A DNA stretch of 64,000 nucleotides from Mucilaginibacter limnophilus (GTDB taxonomy: Bacteria > Bacteroidota > Bacteroidia > Sphingobacteriales > Sphingobacteriaceae): positions 434,001 to 498,000 of the forward strand of contig NZ_SACK01000001.1 in assembly GCF_004005815.1 (NCBI RefSeq), given 5' to 3'. The translations under genes and the position numbers were made by a program. Below the pieces are notes generated by a model. The model was not told the DNA's origin, ran no database searches, and was given only the letters and a program-made list of their open reading frames with translations. Below, piece after piece: positions 17,956 through 26,384 of this stretch; position 1 is the stretch's first letter; each line of letters starts with the position of its first letter.

Positions 17956-20373
17956 ATGTTAAGAAACTACATAAAAACCGCATGGAGAAACCTTTGGAAA
18001 GGCAGGGTTTTCAATACCATGAACGTTATCGGACTGTCGGTAGCCATAGCCTGCTGCATAATGCTTTTCCTGACGGTGTATTTTCAGTTTACGTTTGATA
18101 GGTTTCATGTCAATATCAATAAGATACACCAGCTATCATTTTCAAGCAGTCGTGCCGAAGGTACCGAGATATCTACAGCCATGTGCGCCCCGCTTGCCCA
18201 GGCGCTTAAAGACGATTATCAGGACATACGTTACATTACCCGTATGGCTAATGGCGGCGCTACGGTAAAATACGGTGGTAAGGAGCTTGAAAAAAACATC
18301 CATTTTGTTGATACCGACTTCTTTAAGATGTTCACTTTTCCGGTTGTCAATGGCAATAAAAACAACCCGCTTGCCGATCTGAATGATCTTGTGTTAACCG
18401 AGTATGCGGCAAAAGCCATTTTTGGGAAAGAAAATCCGATAGGAAAAACAATCGAACTAAAATATGCCGACACACCGCACAACTTTGTGGTAAGTGCCGT
18501 GGTAAAAGATTTTCCTGAAAACTCGAGCATTACATTCGATATGCTATTGCGCTTTGAGGTTACGCCTGATTACCAGGAACACATGAAACACTGGGATTGG
18601 CACGATCATTCAACGTTTATTCAGTTGCATGATAATGTGAAGCCGGAAGTGTTTGGCAAGCAGTTACAAACCTTTGTAAATAAAAACTTTAAGGAAGTTA
18701 TAGACGGCATGAAGAAGGACGGCGCCAAAGCCGATGCTAACGGTAATGTATATAGCCTTAACCTGCTGCCCTTTGCTAATAATCATTTCGCTACAGAAAT
18801 TAACGGACTTGAAGGCGGACAGGTAAGTAAAACATATGTGTTCTCGTTAATGGCGATAGGTATTTTTATACTGGTTATTGCCTGTATCAACTTTGTTAAC
18901 CTTTCGGTAGCCCGCGCGTTTACCCGTGCGCGTGAAGTGGGCGTACGTAAAACGCTTGGCGCCGGCAAATGGCAGCTGCTTGTGCAGTTTTGGGTTGAAA
19001 CCTTTATGGTATGCCTGTTTGCCATGGTGGCCGGTATAATATTGGCCAACTTTATTATGCCGGGCTTTAATGCTACGTTCCGCTCAAATATGGAAATCAG
19101 CATGTTGTTTAAGGTTTCGCATATTTTGGTAATGATTGGTGTTTTGTTGTTAATTACCATGATTGCAGGCCTGTACCCGGCTTTGCTGATGATGCGTTTT
19201 AAAACGGTATCGGTACTTAAAGGCTCAGTAGGTAATGCGAAACCCGGCAAAACGCGCAATGTGCTGCTGGTAACGCAGTTTACGCTGTCAACCTTACTTA
19301 TTGTTTGTACGCTGATAAGCTGGCAGCAGATAAGTTACCTGAAAAGCCGTCCGCTTGGATACAATAAAGATGAGGTGATCAGCATCCCGATAGGAAACTC
19401 CCTTAAAGGCGACCAGGCACTCGAACTGTTCCGTAATAAAATGAACGGACAACCGGGCATCACTGCCATAACCGGGGCTTATGATAACATGGGCAGCGGC
19501 AAAGACGGCTCGATGCGCACTTCTCGTATTGGGTTCGACTATAAGGGCCACACTGTGCGTACTACCATTCAGGGGGTATCGTATGATTTTTTGAAAGCTC
19601 TTGATATCAAACTGGTTGACGGTCGTGAATTTTCGCGTGCTATGGCCGGAGATAGCAATGCTATTGTAATCAACGAAAAGATGGCGGCCCAGTTAGGCAA
19701 AAATATACGTGTTGGTGATTTAGTGCCCTTGGATGAGAATAGCCCGTCACGAATAATCGGCATAGTAAAAGATTATAACTATCGCTCGTTACGCAGCGAA
19801 ATTGAGCCGCTTACGCTGGTTATGCAAGGCTATGAAATAAACTACGTATTTGTTCGTGTTAAGGCGGACAACCTGATACGCGCCTTTAACCAGGTAAAAG
19901 ATAAATGGCACGAAACCTTCCCGAATGTTGAGTTCACCGGATCATGGATAAATGAAAATACCGAGAGGCAATATGTGGCAGAGCAGCGCCTGTCAACCAT
20001 CTTTATAAGCGGAGCCATCATTGCTATTATTATTTCATGCATTGGTTTGCTGGCCATGTCGTTTATGATTATGGTTCAGCGTACGAAGGAGATAGGCATA
20101 CGCAAGGTGCTGGGTGCTAATGTTGGCGTACTGGTAATGCTATTATCGCGCGACTTTCTGAAACTGGTATTACTTGCCGCGGTAATAGCCTTCCCGCTGG
20201 CCTGGTGGCTGATGAGTAAATGGCTGGAAAGCTTTGTGTACCGCACACCAATATACTGGTGGATATTCGCCCTGGCAGGGTTTATTGCACTGGCAATAGC
20301 TTTCCTGACGGTAAGTTTCCAGTCTGTCAGAGCGGCACTTGCAAACCCGGTGAAGAGCTTAAGGAGCGAATGA
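17956..20373 (+). CDS. MacB/FtsX-type ABC permease 5 of 7
   Basis: 805 residues. Core 1 reads FVNLSVARAFTRAREVGVRKTLGAG and core 2 RTKEIGIRKVLGAN. TM1 is preceded by an unusual WRNLWKGRVFNTMNVIG start, while the C-terminus keeps NPVKSLRSE. The loop after core 1 ends in MMRFKTVSVLKGS where the other copies read LS(A/S/G)FxPVxVLKG. Expression is presumably with the rest of the array; the leader carries repeat copy 3. Confidence 0.91.
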   Translation: MLRNYIKTAWRNLWKGRVFNTMNVIGLSVAIACCIMLFLTVYFQFTFDRFHVNINKIHQLSFSSSRAEGTEISTAMCAPLAQALKDDYQDIRYITRMANGGATVKYGGKELEKNIHFVDTDFFKMFTFPVVNGNKNNPLADLNDLVLTEYAAKAIFGKENPIGKTIELKYADTPHNFVVSAVVKDFPENSSITFDMLLRFEVTPDYQEHMKHWDWHDHSTFIQLHDNVKPEVFGKQLQTFVNKNFKEVIDGMKKDGAKADANGNVYSLNLLPFANNHFATEINGLEGGQVSKTYVFSLMAIGIFILVIACINFVNLSVARAFTRAREVGVRKTLGAGKWQLLVQFWVETFMVCLFAMVAGIILANFIMPGFNATFRSNMEISMLFKVSHILVMIGVLLLITMIAGLYPALLMMRFKTVSVLKGSVGNAKPGKTRNVLLVTQFTLSTLLIVCTLISWQQISYLKSRPLGYNKDEVISIPIGNSLKGDQALELFRNKMNGQPGITAITGAYDNMGSGKDGSMRTSRIGFDYKGHTVRTTIQGVSYDFLKALDIKLVDGREFSRAMAGDSNAIVINEKMAAQLGKNIRVGDLVPLDENSPSRIIGIVKDYNYRSLRSEIEPLTLVMQGYEINYVFVRVKADNLIRAFNQVKDKWHETFPNVEFTGSWINENTERQYVAEQRLSTIFISGAIIAIIISCIGLLAMSFMIMVQRTKEIGIRKVLGANVGVLVMLLSRDFLKLVLLAAVIAFPLAWWLMSKWLESFVYRTPIYWWIFALAGFIALAIAFLTVSFQSVRAALANPVKSLRSE

Positions 20374-20447
20374 TCAGTTTGCAGTTTGAAGTGGGCAGTT
20401 GGCATACACAAATGAAGCCGACTATTGCCTGATACTGATGAAAAAAC

Positions 20448-20476
20448 AATGACTAATGACCATTGACTAATGACTA
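20448..20476. repeat. Short direct repeat of TGACTAATGAC words
   Basis: Three near-copies of AATGAC(T/C)A in the last 30 nt before permease 6. The same word type occurs at ~15440-15465 before permease 4. The remainder of the 107-nt spacer contains CAGTTTGCAGTTTGAAG, similar to the spacer at 53519. Confidence 0.5.
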
Positions 20477-20480
20477 ACTC

Positions 20481-22940
20481 ATGTTAAAAAACTATTTCAA
20501 AACGGCCTGGCGCAGCATAATGCGGCAAAAGGTGTTCACGATGATAAATGTTACCGGCCTTGCCATTGGTATAAGTGCCGCGTTGGTTATTTACATGATA
20601 GCGGTTTATGATTTTTCGTTTGACAGTTTTCATCCAAAGCGTGATAAGATTTACCATGTGGTAACCAATTTTACTTTCTCGGGCGTGCCGTACAAAAATG
20701 GTGGCGTTACGTCTCCGTTAGGAGGTGTTATAAAAAACGAGATAGCCGGAATAACGGAAGCCGCGCCTTTTTATATAGCTAACGACGATACCAAGATCAC
20801 CGTCCCGGATGGAACGGCAACACCTTTAAATCTTAAAAAGCAGGATAAGGTAGTTTATGCCGATGCACGTTATTTCAATATATTTCAATACAAATGGCTG
20901 GCTGGTGAAGCTAAAACCGCGCTTAGCACGCCTTACAAAGTAGTGCTTACACAAAAGCAGGCGGAGTTATATTTCCCAAGGCTAACGCCTGCGCAGGTAA
21001 TTGGTCGTAAGGTTATTTACAATGATACTGTGAACACAGTAGTAACCGGCGTGGTTGAAAACCTGCCCGGCAATACCGATTTTGTTTTTCATGATTTTAT
21101 ATCATTCAGCAGTATGGGTGTGGCTTTGTCGGCTGATCAGCAAAAGTATAACCAGCGCTGGGACAACACCACATCAGCTTCGCAGCTGTTTGTTGTGCTT
21201 GATGATAAAGCCACTGTAGCCAACATTGAAGCGCAACTTGAAAAGCTTCAAAAGAAGTACGATCCAAACAACGGAAAAGACTTTAACGGTACTCAGGATT
21301 TTAAGCTGCAGCCGCTTAAAGATATCCATTTCAACAGCGAGTATGCTACATTTAATTACCGTACAGCCAATCTGACCACACTGTATGGCTTGCTGGCCAT
21401 CGCGGCATTTTTGCTGGTGCTGGGCTGTATTAACTTTATAAACCTTACCACCGCACAAGCTGTTAATCGCGCAAAAGAAATAGGCATACGCAAAACAATA
21501 GGCGGTAACCGTAAACAGATCATCGTACAGTTTTTAAGCGAAACTTTTTTGATTACCGTTTTTGCGGTGCTGGTTTCCATAGCGCTCGTACCGCTCATAT
21601 TAAAATTTTTCACCGGTTTTATTCCTGAAGACATTACGGTGGGCATGCTGAAAGAAACCAGCATAATCATCTTTCTGATTTTATTATCCGTAATTGTGTG
21701 CCTGTTGTCGGGCTTTTATCCTGCTATGGTATTGTCGGGATATAAACCTGTTAGTGTGTTGAAAAATCAAACGCATGCCGGTACAGGTAAAACGCGCAAT
21801 GCCTGGCTGCGCAAATCGCTAACGGTAACACAGTTTGTGATAGCGCAGTTTTTTATCATGGCTACTATACTGGTGAGCAAACAAATAAGCTACACACTTA
21901 ACAAAGATCTTGGCTTTAAGCAGGATGCCGTATTATTTGTGAATACGCCATGGAGGGAAAATAATGCAGATAAAAAACAGGTATTTGTAAATAAGCTTAA
22001 AAGTTTTCCTCAAATAGAAAATATAAGCATCGGTAGCACGCCGCCGTCATCAGCCGGTTATAATACCACATCAGTTAAATACATCGATGGCAAAAAAGAA
22101 ATTAAGACTGATCTTCAGCTAAAAAACGGCGACGAAAACTATATAAACGTCTACAAAATAAAGCTGCTTGCCGGACGCAATATCACCAAGAGCGATACTA
22201 CGCAAATGATGATAAATGAAACCTACCTGCATACGCTAGGCTTCAAAAAACCCGAGCAGGCGATAGGCAAATTTATTGAGCATGGCGACACAAAAGATAT
22301 GGTTATAGGCGTGGTAAACGATTTTTATTCGGCATCGTTACACAGCCCGATAAAACCGCTTGCCATTGTACCCGCCTGGAAATACAATAACTATGTGGTA
22401 CACGTAGCCCTCAAACCTAAAACCGAAGGTGGCGGCGAGTGGAAAAAAGCCATAGCGCAAATTCAAGCCGCCTGGAAAGAGGTTTATCCCGAATACGATA
22501 TTGACTATGGATTTGTTGACGAGAGCATAGCCAAGTTTTATGAAAGCGAGCAGCGCATGTCGAAACTATTGGCATGGTCAACCGGGTTATCAGTATTCAT
22601 AAGCTGCTTAGGCTTGCTCGGGCTGGCCATTTACACCACCGGGCAACGTACCAAAGAGATAGGCATACGCAAGGTGCTGGGCTCAAGCGTGCGCCAGATC
22701 GTATCATTACTATCAAAAGAGCTGGTGCTTTTGGTAATACTGGCATTTGTAATTGTAACGCCGCTTGCATGGTGGGCCATGCACAAGTGGATAGAAAACT
22801 TTGCCGAACATACTGCTATCAGCTGGTGGGTATTTGCACTAGGTGGGCTGGCCATGCTGCTAACGGCTATTATAACGCTGAGCTTTCAAACGGTTAAAGC
22901 TGCTATGGCTAATCCGGTGAAGAGCCTGAGAAGTGAGTAA
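20481..22940 (+). CDS. MacB/FtsX-type ABC permease 6 of 7
   Basis: 819 residues, the most divergent copy by eye. Core 1 is FINLTTAQAVNRAKEIGIRKTIGGN, with Gln-Ala in place of the usual Ala-Arg after LTT and IGG in place of LG(A/S). The first periplasmic domain is longer (TPLNLKKQDK insert). Core 2 is RTKEIGIRKVLGSS, so the C-terminal half is conventional. It ends NPVKSLRSE. The family assignment is secure from the cores and topology. Confidence 0.9.
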   Translation: MLKNYFKTAWRSIMRQKVFTMINVTGLAIGISAALVIYMIAVYDFSFDSFHPKRDKIYHVVTNFTFSGVPYKNGGVTSPLGGVIKNEIAGITEAAPFYIANDDTKITVPDGTATPLNLKKQDKVVYADARYFNIFQYKWLAGEAKTALSTPYKVVLTQKQAELYFPRLTPAQVIGRKVIYNDTVNTVVTGVVENLPGNTDFVFHDFISFSSMGVALSADQQKYNQRWDNTTSASQLFVVLDDKATVANIEAQLEKLQKKYDPNNGKDFNGTQDFKLQPLKDIHFNSEYATFNYRTANLTTLYGLLAIAAFLLVLGCINFINLTTAQAVNRAKEIGIRKTIGGNRKQIIVQFLSETFLITVFAVLVSIALVPLILKFFTGFIPEDITVGMLKETSIIIFLILLSVIVCLLSGFYPAMVLSGYKPVSVLKNQTHAGTGKTRNAWLRKSLTVTQFVIAQFFIMATILVSKQISYTLNKDLGFKQDAVLFVNTPWRENNADKKQVFVNKLKSFPQIENISIGSTPPSSAGYNTTSVKYIDGKKEIKTDLQLKNGDENYINVYKIKLLAGRNITKSDTTQMMINETYLHTLGFKKPEQAIGKFIEHGDTKDMVIGVVNDFYSASLHSPIKPLAIVPAWKYNNYVVHVALKPKTEGGGEWKKAIAQIQAAWKEVYPEYDIDYGFVDESIAKFYESEQRMSKLLAWSTGLSVFISCLGLLGLAIYTTGQRTKEIGIRKVLGSSVRQIVSLLSKELVLLVILAFVIVTPLAWWAMHKWIENFAEHTAISWWVFALGGLAMLLTAIITLSFQTVKAAMANPVKSLRSE

Positions 22941-22949
22941 GTAGTCCCG

Positions 22950-23032
22950 TAGACCATGTACGATGGTCCATAGTCAGGACATGGATTAAATTATATAAAC
23001 TACTATGGTCTATCGACTATGGGCCATGGACA
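22950..23032. repeat. CCATGG-type intergenic inverted repeat, copy 4
   Basis: Left half has GACCATG and GATGGTCCATAG; right half CTATGGTCTATCGACTATGG then GCCATGGAC. It ends 12 nt before permease 7. A degenerate fragment (AACTATCAACCATGGTCCAT, 25531-25550) lies beyond permease 7. Confidence 0.7.
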
Positions 23033-23044
23033 AATAAAGTTGCC

Positions 23045-25468
23045 ATGATAAAGAATTATTTCAAAACAGCATACCGCAGCCTTAAGAAGAATAAGGGATT
23101 CACCATTATTAATCTGTTGGGCCTTGCGCTGGGGTTAACCATTTTTATGCTTATATCATTATATGTGTATGATGAGCTGCGATACGACAGGTATAACGAA
23201 AAGGCCGGTCGCATTTATCGTTTTAACAGCGATTTGAAATTTGGTGGCAATACCGGTTCGTACGCGGTATCACCGGCACCGTTAGCGGCAGCCGTGAGAG
23301 CCGACTTACCGGAAGTGGAAAGTACCGTCAGGTTTAGAATGTGGGGCGGCGCCCAGGTTAAAAAGGGCAATATGAACATCCATGAACATGCCGTGGTTTT
23401 TGCCGATTCAACCCTGTTTAAAGTGTTTACCCTGCCTATGCTGTATGGTAACCCGGCCACAGCGCTGAAAGAACCCAATACGGTTGTAATAACCGAAAAG
23501 ATGGCCGGAAAATACTTTGGCAAAGTAAATGTGGTTGGGCAAACGCTTACTTTGAATAACAATGAATTATACAAAGTAACAGGTGTTATAAAAGATGTTC
23601 CGCGGCAGTCGCACTTTGATTTCGATTTTTATCTTTCGATGTCAGGCTTCGAAGACAGCCGGAACGAATCGTGGTTCAGCAATAATTATAACACTTATGT
23701 TTTGTTAAAGAAAACAGCTGATGTTAAACAATTTGAAGCAAAACTACCGGAATTTCTACGTAAGCAAGCCGGTTCGCAACTGCAAAGTATCCTCCACTTA
23801 ACATTTGATAAATTTGAGCAGGCGGGTAATTATTTTAAGCTTACGCTGATACCGCTGACAGACATTCACCTTAAATCGAGCCGCGTTGCCGAACTATCGG
23901 CAAACGGTAGCATGGAGTACGTATATATTTTCTCGGCGATAGCGGTGTTCATCCTGCTGATAGCTTGTGTAAACTTCATGAACCTTTCAACCGCCCGTTC
24001 ATCAAACAGGGCGCGTGAAGTAGGTGTACGCAAAGTGCTTGGCTCGTCACGCAACAACCTCATCATTCAGTATCTTACCGAATCGGTACTGATAACATTT
24101 ATTGGTGCGGTAATAGCTCTTATTGGCGCGCGGTTACTGCTACCACTGTTTAACCAGCTGGCCGGTAAAGAAATGGTAATAACTCCGCAGTTGCTTATTG
24201 GGGCATTGCCGCTTGTGATGGCTTTTAGTATAGTTTTAGGCTGTTTGGCGGGTGCTTACCCGGCGCTGTTCCTGTCAGGTTTTAAACCTGTGCAGGTATT
24301 AAAAGGCAAACTTGCCGTAGGGATGAAGGGGGGCACGCTCCGCAATTTTCTTGTAGTGTTTCAGTTCGCTATTTCAGTATTCCTGATAATAGGTACACTG
24401 GTGATCTATAACCAGCTTCAGTATATCCAGAACCGCAACCTGGGCTACAACCGTGATCAGGTAATGATAGTGCAAAACGTATGGATGCTTGATAAACAGT
24501 TGCCTTCATTTAAGCAGGAAATAAAACAATTGCCGGGGGTAAACAATGCCACGCTTACCGGCTATGTGCCCATGAGTGGTTACGGCAACAGCACTACTGT
24601 TTTTAAAGACCCGGTTATTGACGAAAAACGCTCGATGATGACCCAAAAATGGATGGTTGACGAAGATTACGTGAACACTTTGGGTATCAAAATGGCGGCC
24701 GGCAGGTTTTTCTCTAAAGATATGCCTACAGATTCGTCGGCGGTGGTGATAAACGAAGCCGCCGCTAAAATGCTGAACTTTGATAAGCCATTAAACAGCA
24801 TGATCTACAGTCCGCAGGATGATATGGTGACAAGCGTAAAGGGGTATCGCATTATCGGTATCATGAAAGATTTCAACTTTACATCGCTTCGCGAAAATAT
24901 CAGTCCGTTAGTATTGATACTTGAGCAGGATGGCGGCGGGTTGTGCATCCGCACACAAACAAAAAATATTTCGGCCACCATTGCGCAGATTGAAAACGTA
25001 TGGAAAAAGTTTTCGCCCAACCAGGAGTTCAGCTATTCATTTATGGACGAAAACTTTGATTCATTTTACCGTGCCGAACAGCGTACCGGTAAGCTTTTCA
25101 TCATCTTTACCATAATGGCTATATTGATTGCCTGCCTTGGTTTATTCGGTTTAACCGCTTATTCAACCGAGCAGCGTATTAAAGAGATTGGCATACGCAA
25201 AATACTGGGCGCGCATGTAAGCGGTATTGTTGGCATGCTTTCAAAAGACTTTTTAAAACCGGTTTTGGTAGCCATACTGATAGCCGTACCGCTGGCCTGG
25301 TACTTTATGCAGAAATGGCTGCAGGGCTTTGCCTACCGGCAGGATATACAATGGTGGGTGGTTGCTTTAGCCGCTTTAACTGCGATTATAATCGCGTTTG
25401 TAACTACCAGTTTTCAGGCTGTTAAAGCAGCCCTTGCCAACCCGGTAAAAAGCTTAAGAAGCGAATAA
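23045..25468 (+). CDS. MacB/FtsX-type ABC permease 7 of 7
   Basis: 807 residues, the last of the array. Core 1 FMNLSTARSSNRAREVGVRKVLGSS is identical to that of permease 2 except at the final residue; core 2 is RIKEIGIRKILGAH. N-terminal and periplasmic stretches also track permease 2 (GRIYRxNxDLKxG, SHFxFDFxxSMS). After it comes a 214-nt spacer with a degenerate repeat fragment and a new -7 box, so the downstream ATPase and TolC genes probably form a second transcript. Confidence 0.92.
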   Translation: MIKNYFKTAYRSLKKNKGFTIINLLGLALGLTIFMLISLYVYDELRYDRYNEKAGRIYRFNSDLKFGGNTGSYAVSPAPLAAAVRADLPEVESTVRFRMWGGAQVKKGNMNIHEHAVVFADSTLFKVFTLPMLYGNPATALKEPNTVVITEKMAGKYFGKVNVVGQTLTLNNNELYKVTGVIKDVPRQSHFDFDFYLSMSGFEDSRNESWFSNNYNTYVLLKKTADVKQFEAKLPEFLRKQAGSQLQSILHLTFDKFEQAGNYFKLTLIPLTDIHLKSSRVAELSANGSMEYVYIFSAIAVFILLIACVNFMNLSTARSSNRAREVGVRKVLGSSRNNLIIQYLTESVLITFIGAVIALIGARLLLPLFNQLAGKEMVITPQLLIGALPLVMAFSIVLGCLAGAYPALFLSGFKPVQVLKGKLAVGMKGGTLRNFLVVFQFAISVFLIIGTLVIYNQLQYIQNRNLGYNRDQVMIVQNVWMLDKQLPSFKQEIKQLPGVNNATLTGYVPMSGYGNSTTVFKDPVIDEKRSMMTQKWMVDEDYVNTLGIKMAAGRFFSKDMPTDSSAVVINEAAAKMLNFDKPLNSMIYSPQDDMVTSVKGYRIIGIMKDFNFTSLRENISPLVLILEQDGGGLCIRTQTKNISATIAQIENVWKKFSPNQEFSYSFMDENFDSFYRAEQRTGKLFIIFTIMAILIACLGLFGLTAYSTEQRIKEIGIRKILGAHVSGIVGMLSKDFLKPVLVAILIAVPLAWYFMQKWLQGFAYRQDIQWWVVALAALTAIIIAFVTTSFQAVKAALANPVKSLRSE

Positions 25469-25655
25469 GGGTAATAGTTATTGGTGAATCGTGAGTATTA
25501 ATTAGTGATTACTTAATACCATATATCATGAACTATCAACCATGGTCCATTCACCATTCACCAGCCCACTGTATCATAACCGCACACTTTTTTGTTTCGT
25601 ATACGGACAGTTTTTAATGGGTATGTGTTGTAAGTCTCTGGTTTTTAGCAAGTTG

Positions 25656-25663
25656 TAACTTTG
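25656..25663 (+). promoter_or_regulatory. Putative -7 box (TAACTTTG) for the second ATPase-TolC unit
   Basis: Exact TAnnTTTG match ending 19 nt before ATG 25683. The nearest TTG upstream is 25 nt away, slightly too far for a standard -33 element. Confidence 0.45.
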
Positions 25664-25682
25664 GTATATTTATGCGTTACAT

Positions 25683-26384
25683 ATGCCAAAATCATTCAAC
25701 AATAACATGCTGTCACTGCAACATATTTCTAAATACTACCAGAACGGGCCTAACAAAGCCTATGTTATTAACGATCTGAGCCTTGATATTGAAGAAGGCG
25801 AATTTGTATCCATCATGGGGCCATCGGGTTCGGGCAAATCAACCCTGCTTAACATTATTGGTATGCTCGACGCGCCAACCGACGGGTATCATTACTTTAT
25901 CGATCAGCCCGTGCATCAGCTTAAAGAAAAACAACGTTCGGCACTGTATAAACAATATATCGGTTTTGTGTTTCAGGCTTACCACCTTATTGATGAGCTT
26001 ACCGTTTATGAGAACATCGAAACACCGCTTATTTATCAGGACATCAAAGGGTCTGAGCGTAAAGCGTTGGTTGCCGACATGCTCGACCGTTTTGGCATAG
26101 TTGGGAAAAAAGACCTGTTTCCGTCGCAGCTTTCGGGAGGGCAGCAGCAACTGGTAGGGGTAGCACGTGCGCTTATCAGCAAACCAAAGTTGCTTTTGGC
26201 CGATGAGCCTACCGGTAACCTTAACTCGAAACAGGGTGAAGAAATTATGGAACTTTTCCGTAAGCTAAACAAGGAAGACGGCGTAACCATTGTACAGGTA
26301 ACTCACTCTGAAAAGAACGCTCAGTACGGCTCACGTATCATTAACCTGCTCGACGGCAGGATCGAGTCATCAATCACTCTATGA
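25683..26384 (+). CDS. MacB/LolD-type ABC transporter ATPase (second copy, altered D-loop and signature)
   Basis: 233 residues. Walker A GPSGSGKST (46-54), Q-loop FVFQ (95-98), Walker B LLLADE and the switch histidine (VTHS) are present. Two interface positions differ from the first ATPase: the residue after LSGGQQQ is Leu157 instead of Arg, and the D-loop reads GNLN instead of GNLD. Both sit at the dimer interface near the opposite ATP. The protein could be a slower ATPase or a heterodimer partner of the first copy. A downstream start at 25707 (MLSLQHI) is possible. The stop overlaps the TolC start by 4 nt (ATGA), so the two genes are coupled. Confidence 0.92.
   Translation: MPKSFNNNMLSLQHISKYYQNGPNKAYVINDLSLDIEEGEFVSIMGPSGSGKSTLLNIIGMLDAPTDGYHYFIDQPVHQLKEKQRSALYKQYIGFVFQAYHLIDELTVYENIETPLIYQDIKGSERKALVADMLDRFGIVGKKDLFPSQLSGGQQQLVGVARALISKPKLLLADEPTGNLNSKQGEEIMELFRKLNKEDGVTIVQVTHSEKNAQYGSRIINLLDGRIESSITL

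Noticed and set aside
8064..25468. Antisense ORFs of 60-160 codons throughout the permease genes
   Set aside because: They mirror the conserved FtsX core in the opposite frame and recur at the same positions in each paralogue; they are shadows.
25665..25673. Sigma-54 box before the second ATPase (TTGGTATATTTATGC)
   Set aside because: Only the GG and GC dinucleotides fit, at the wrong spacing, whereas TAACTTTG next to it fits the housekeeping -7 consensus.
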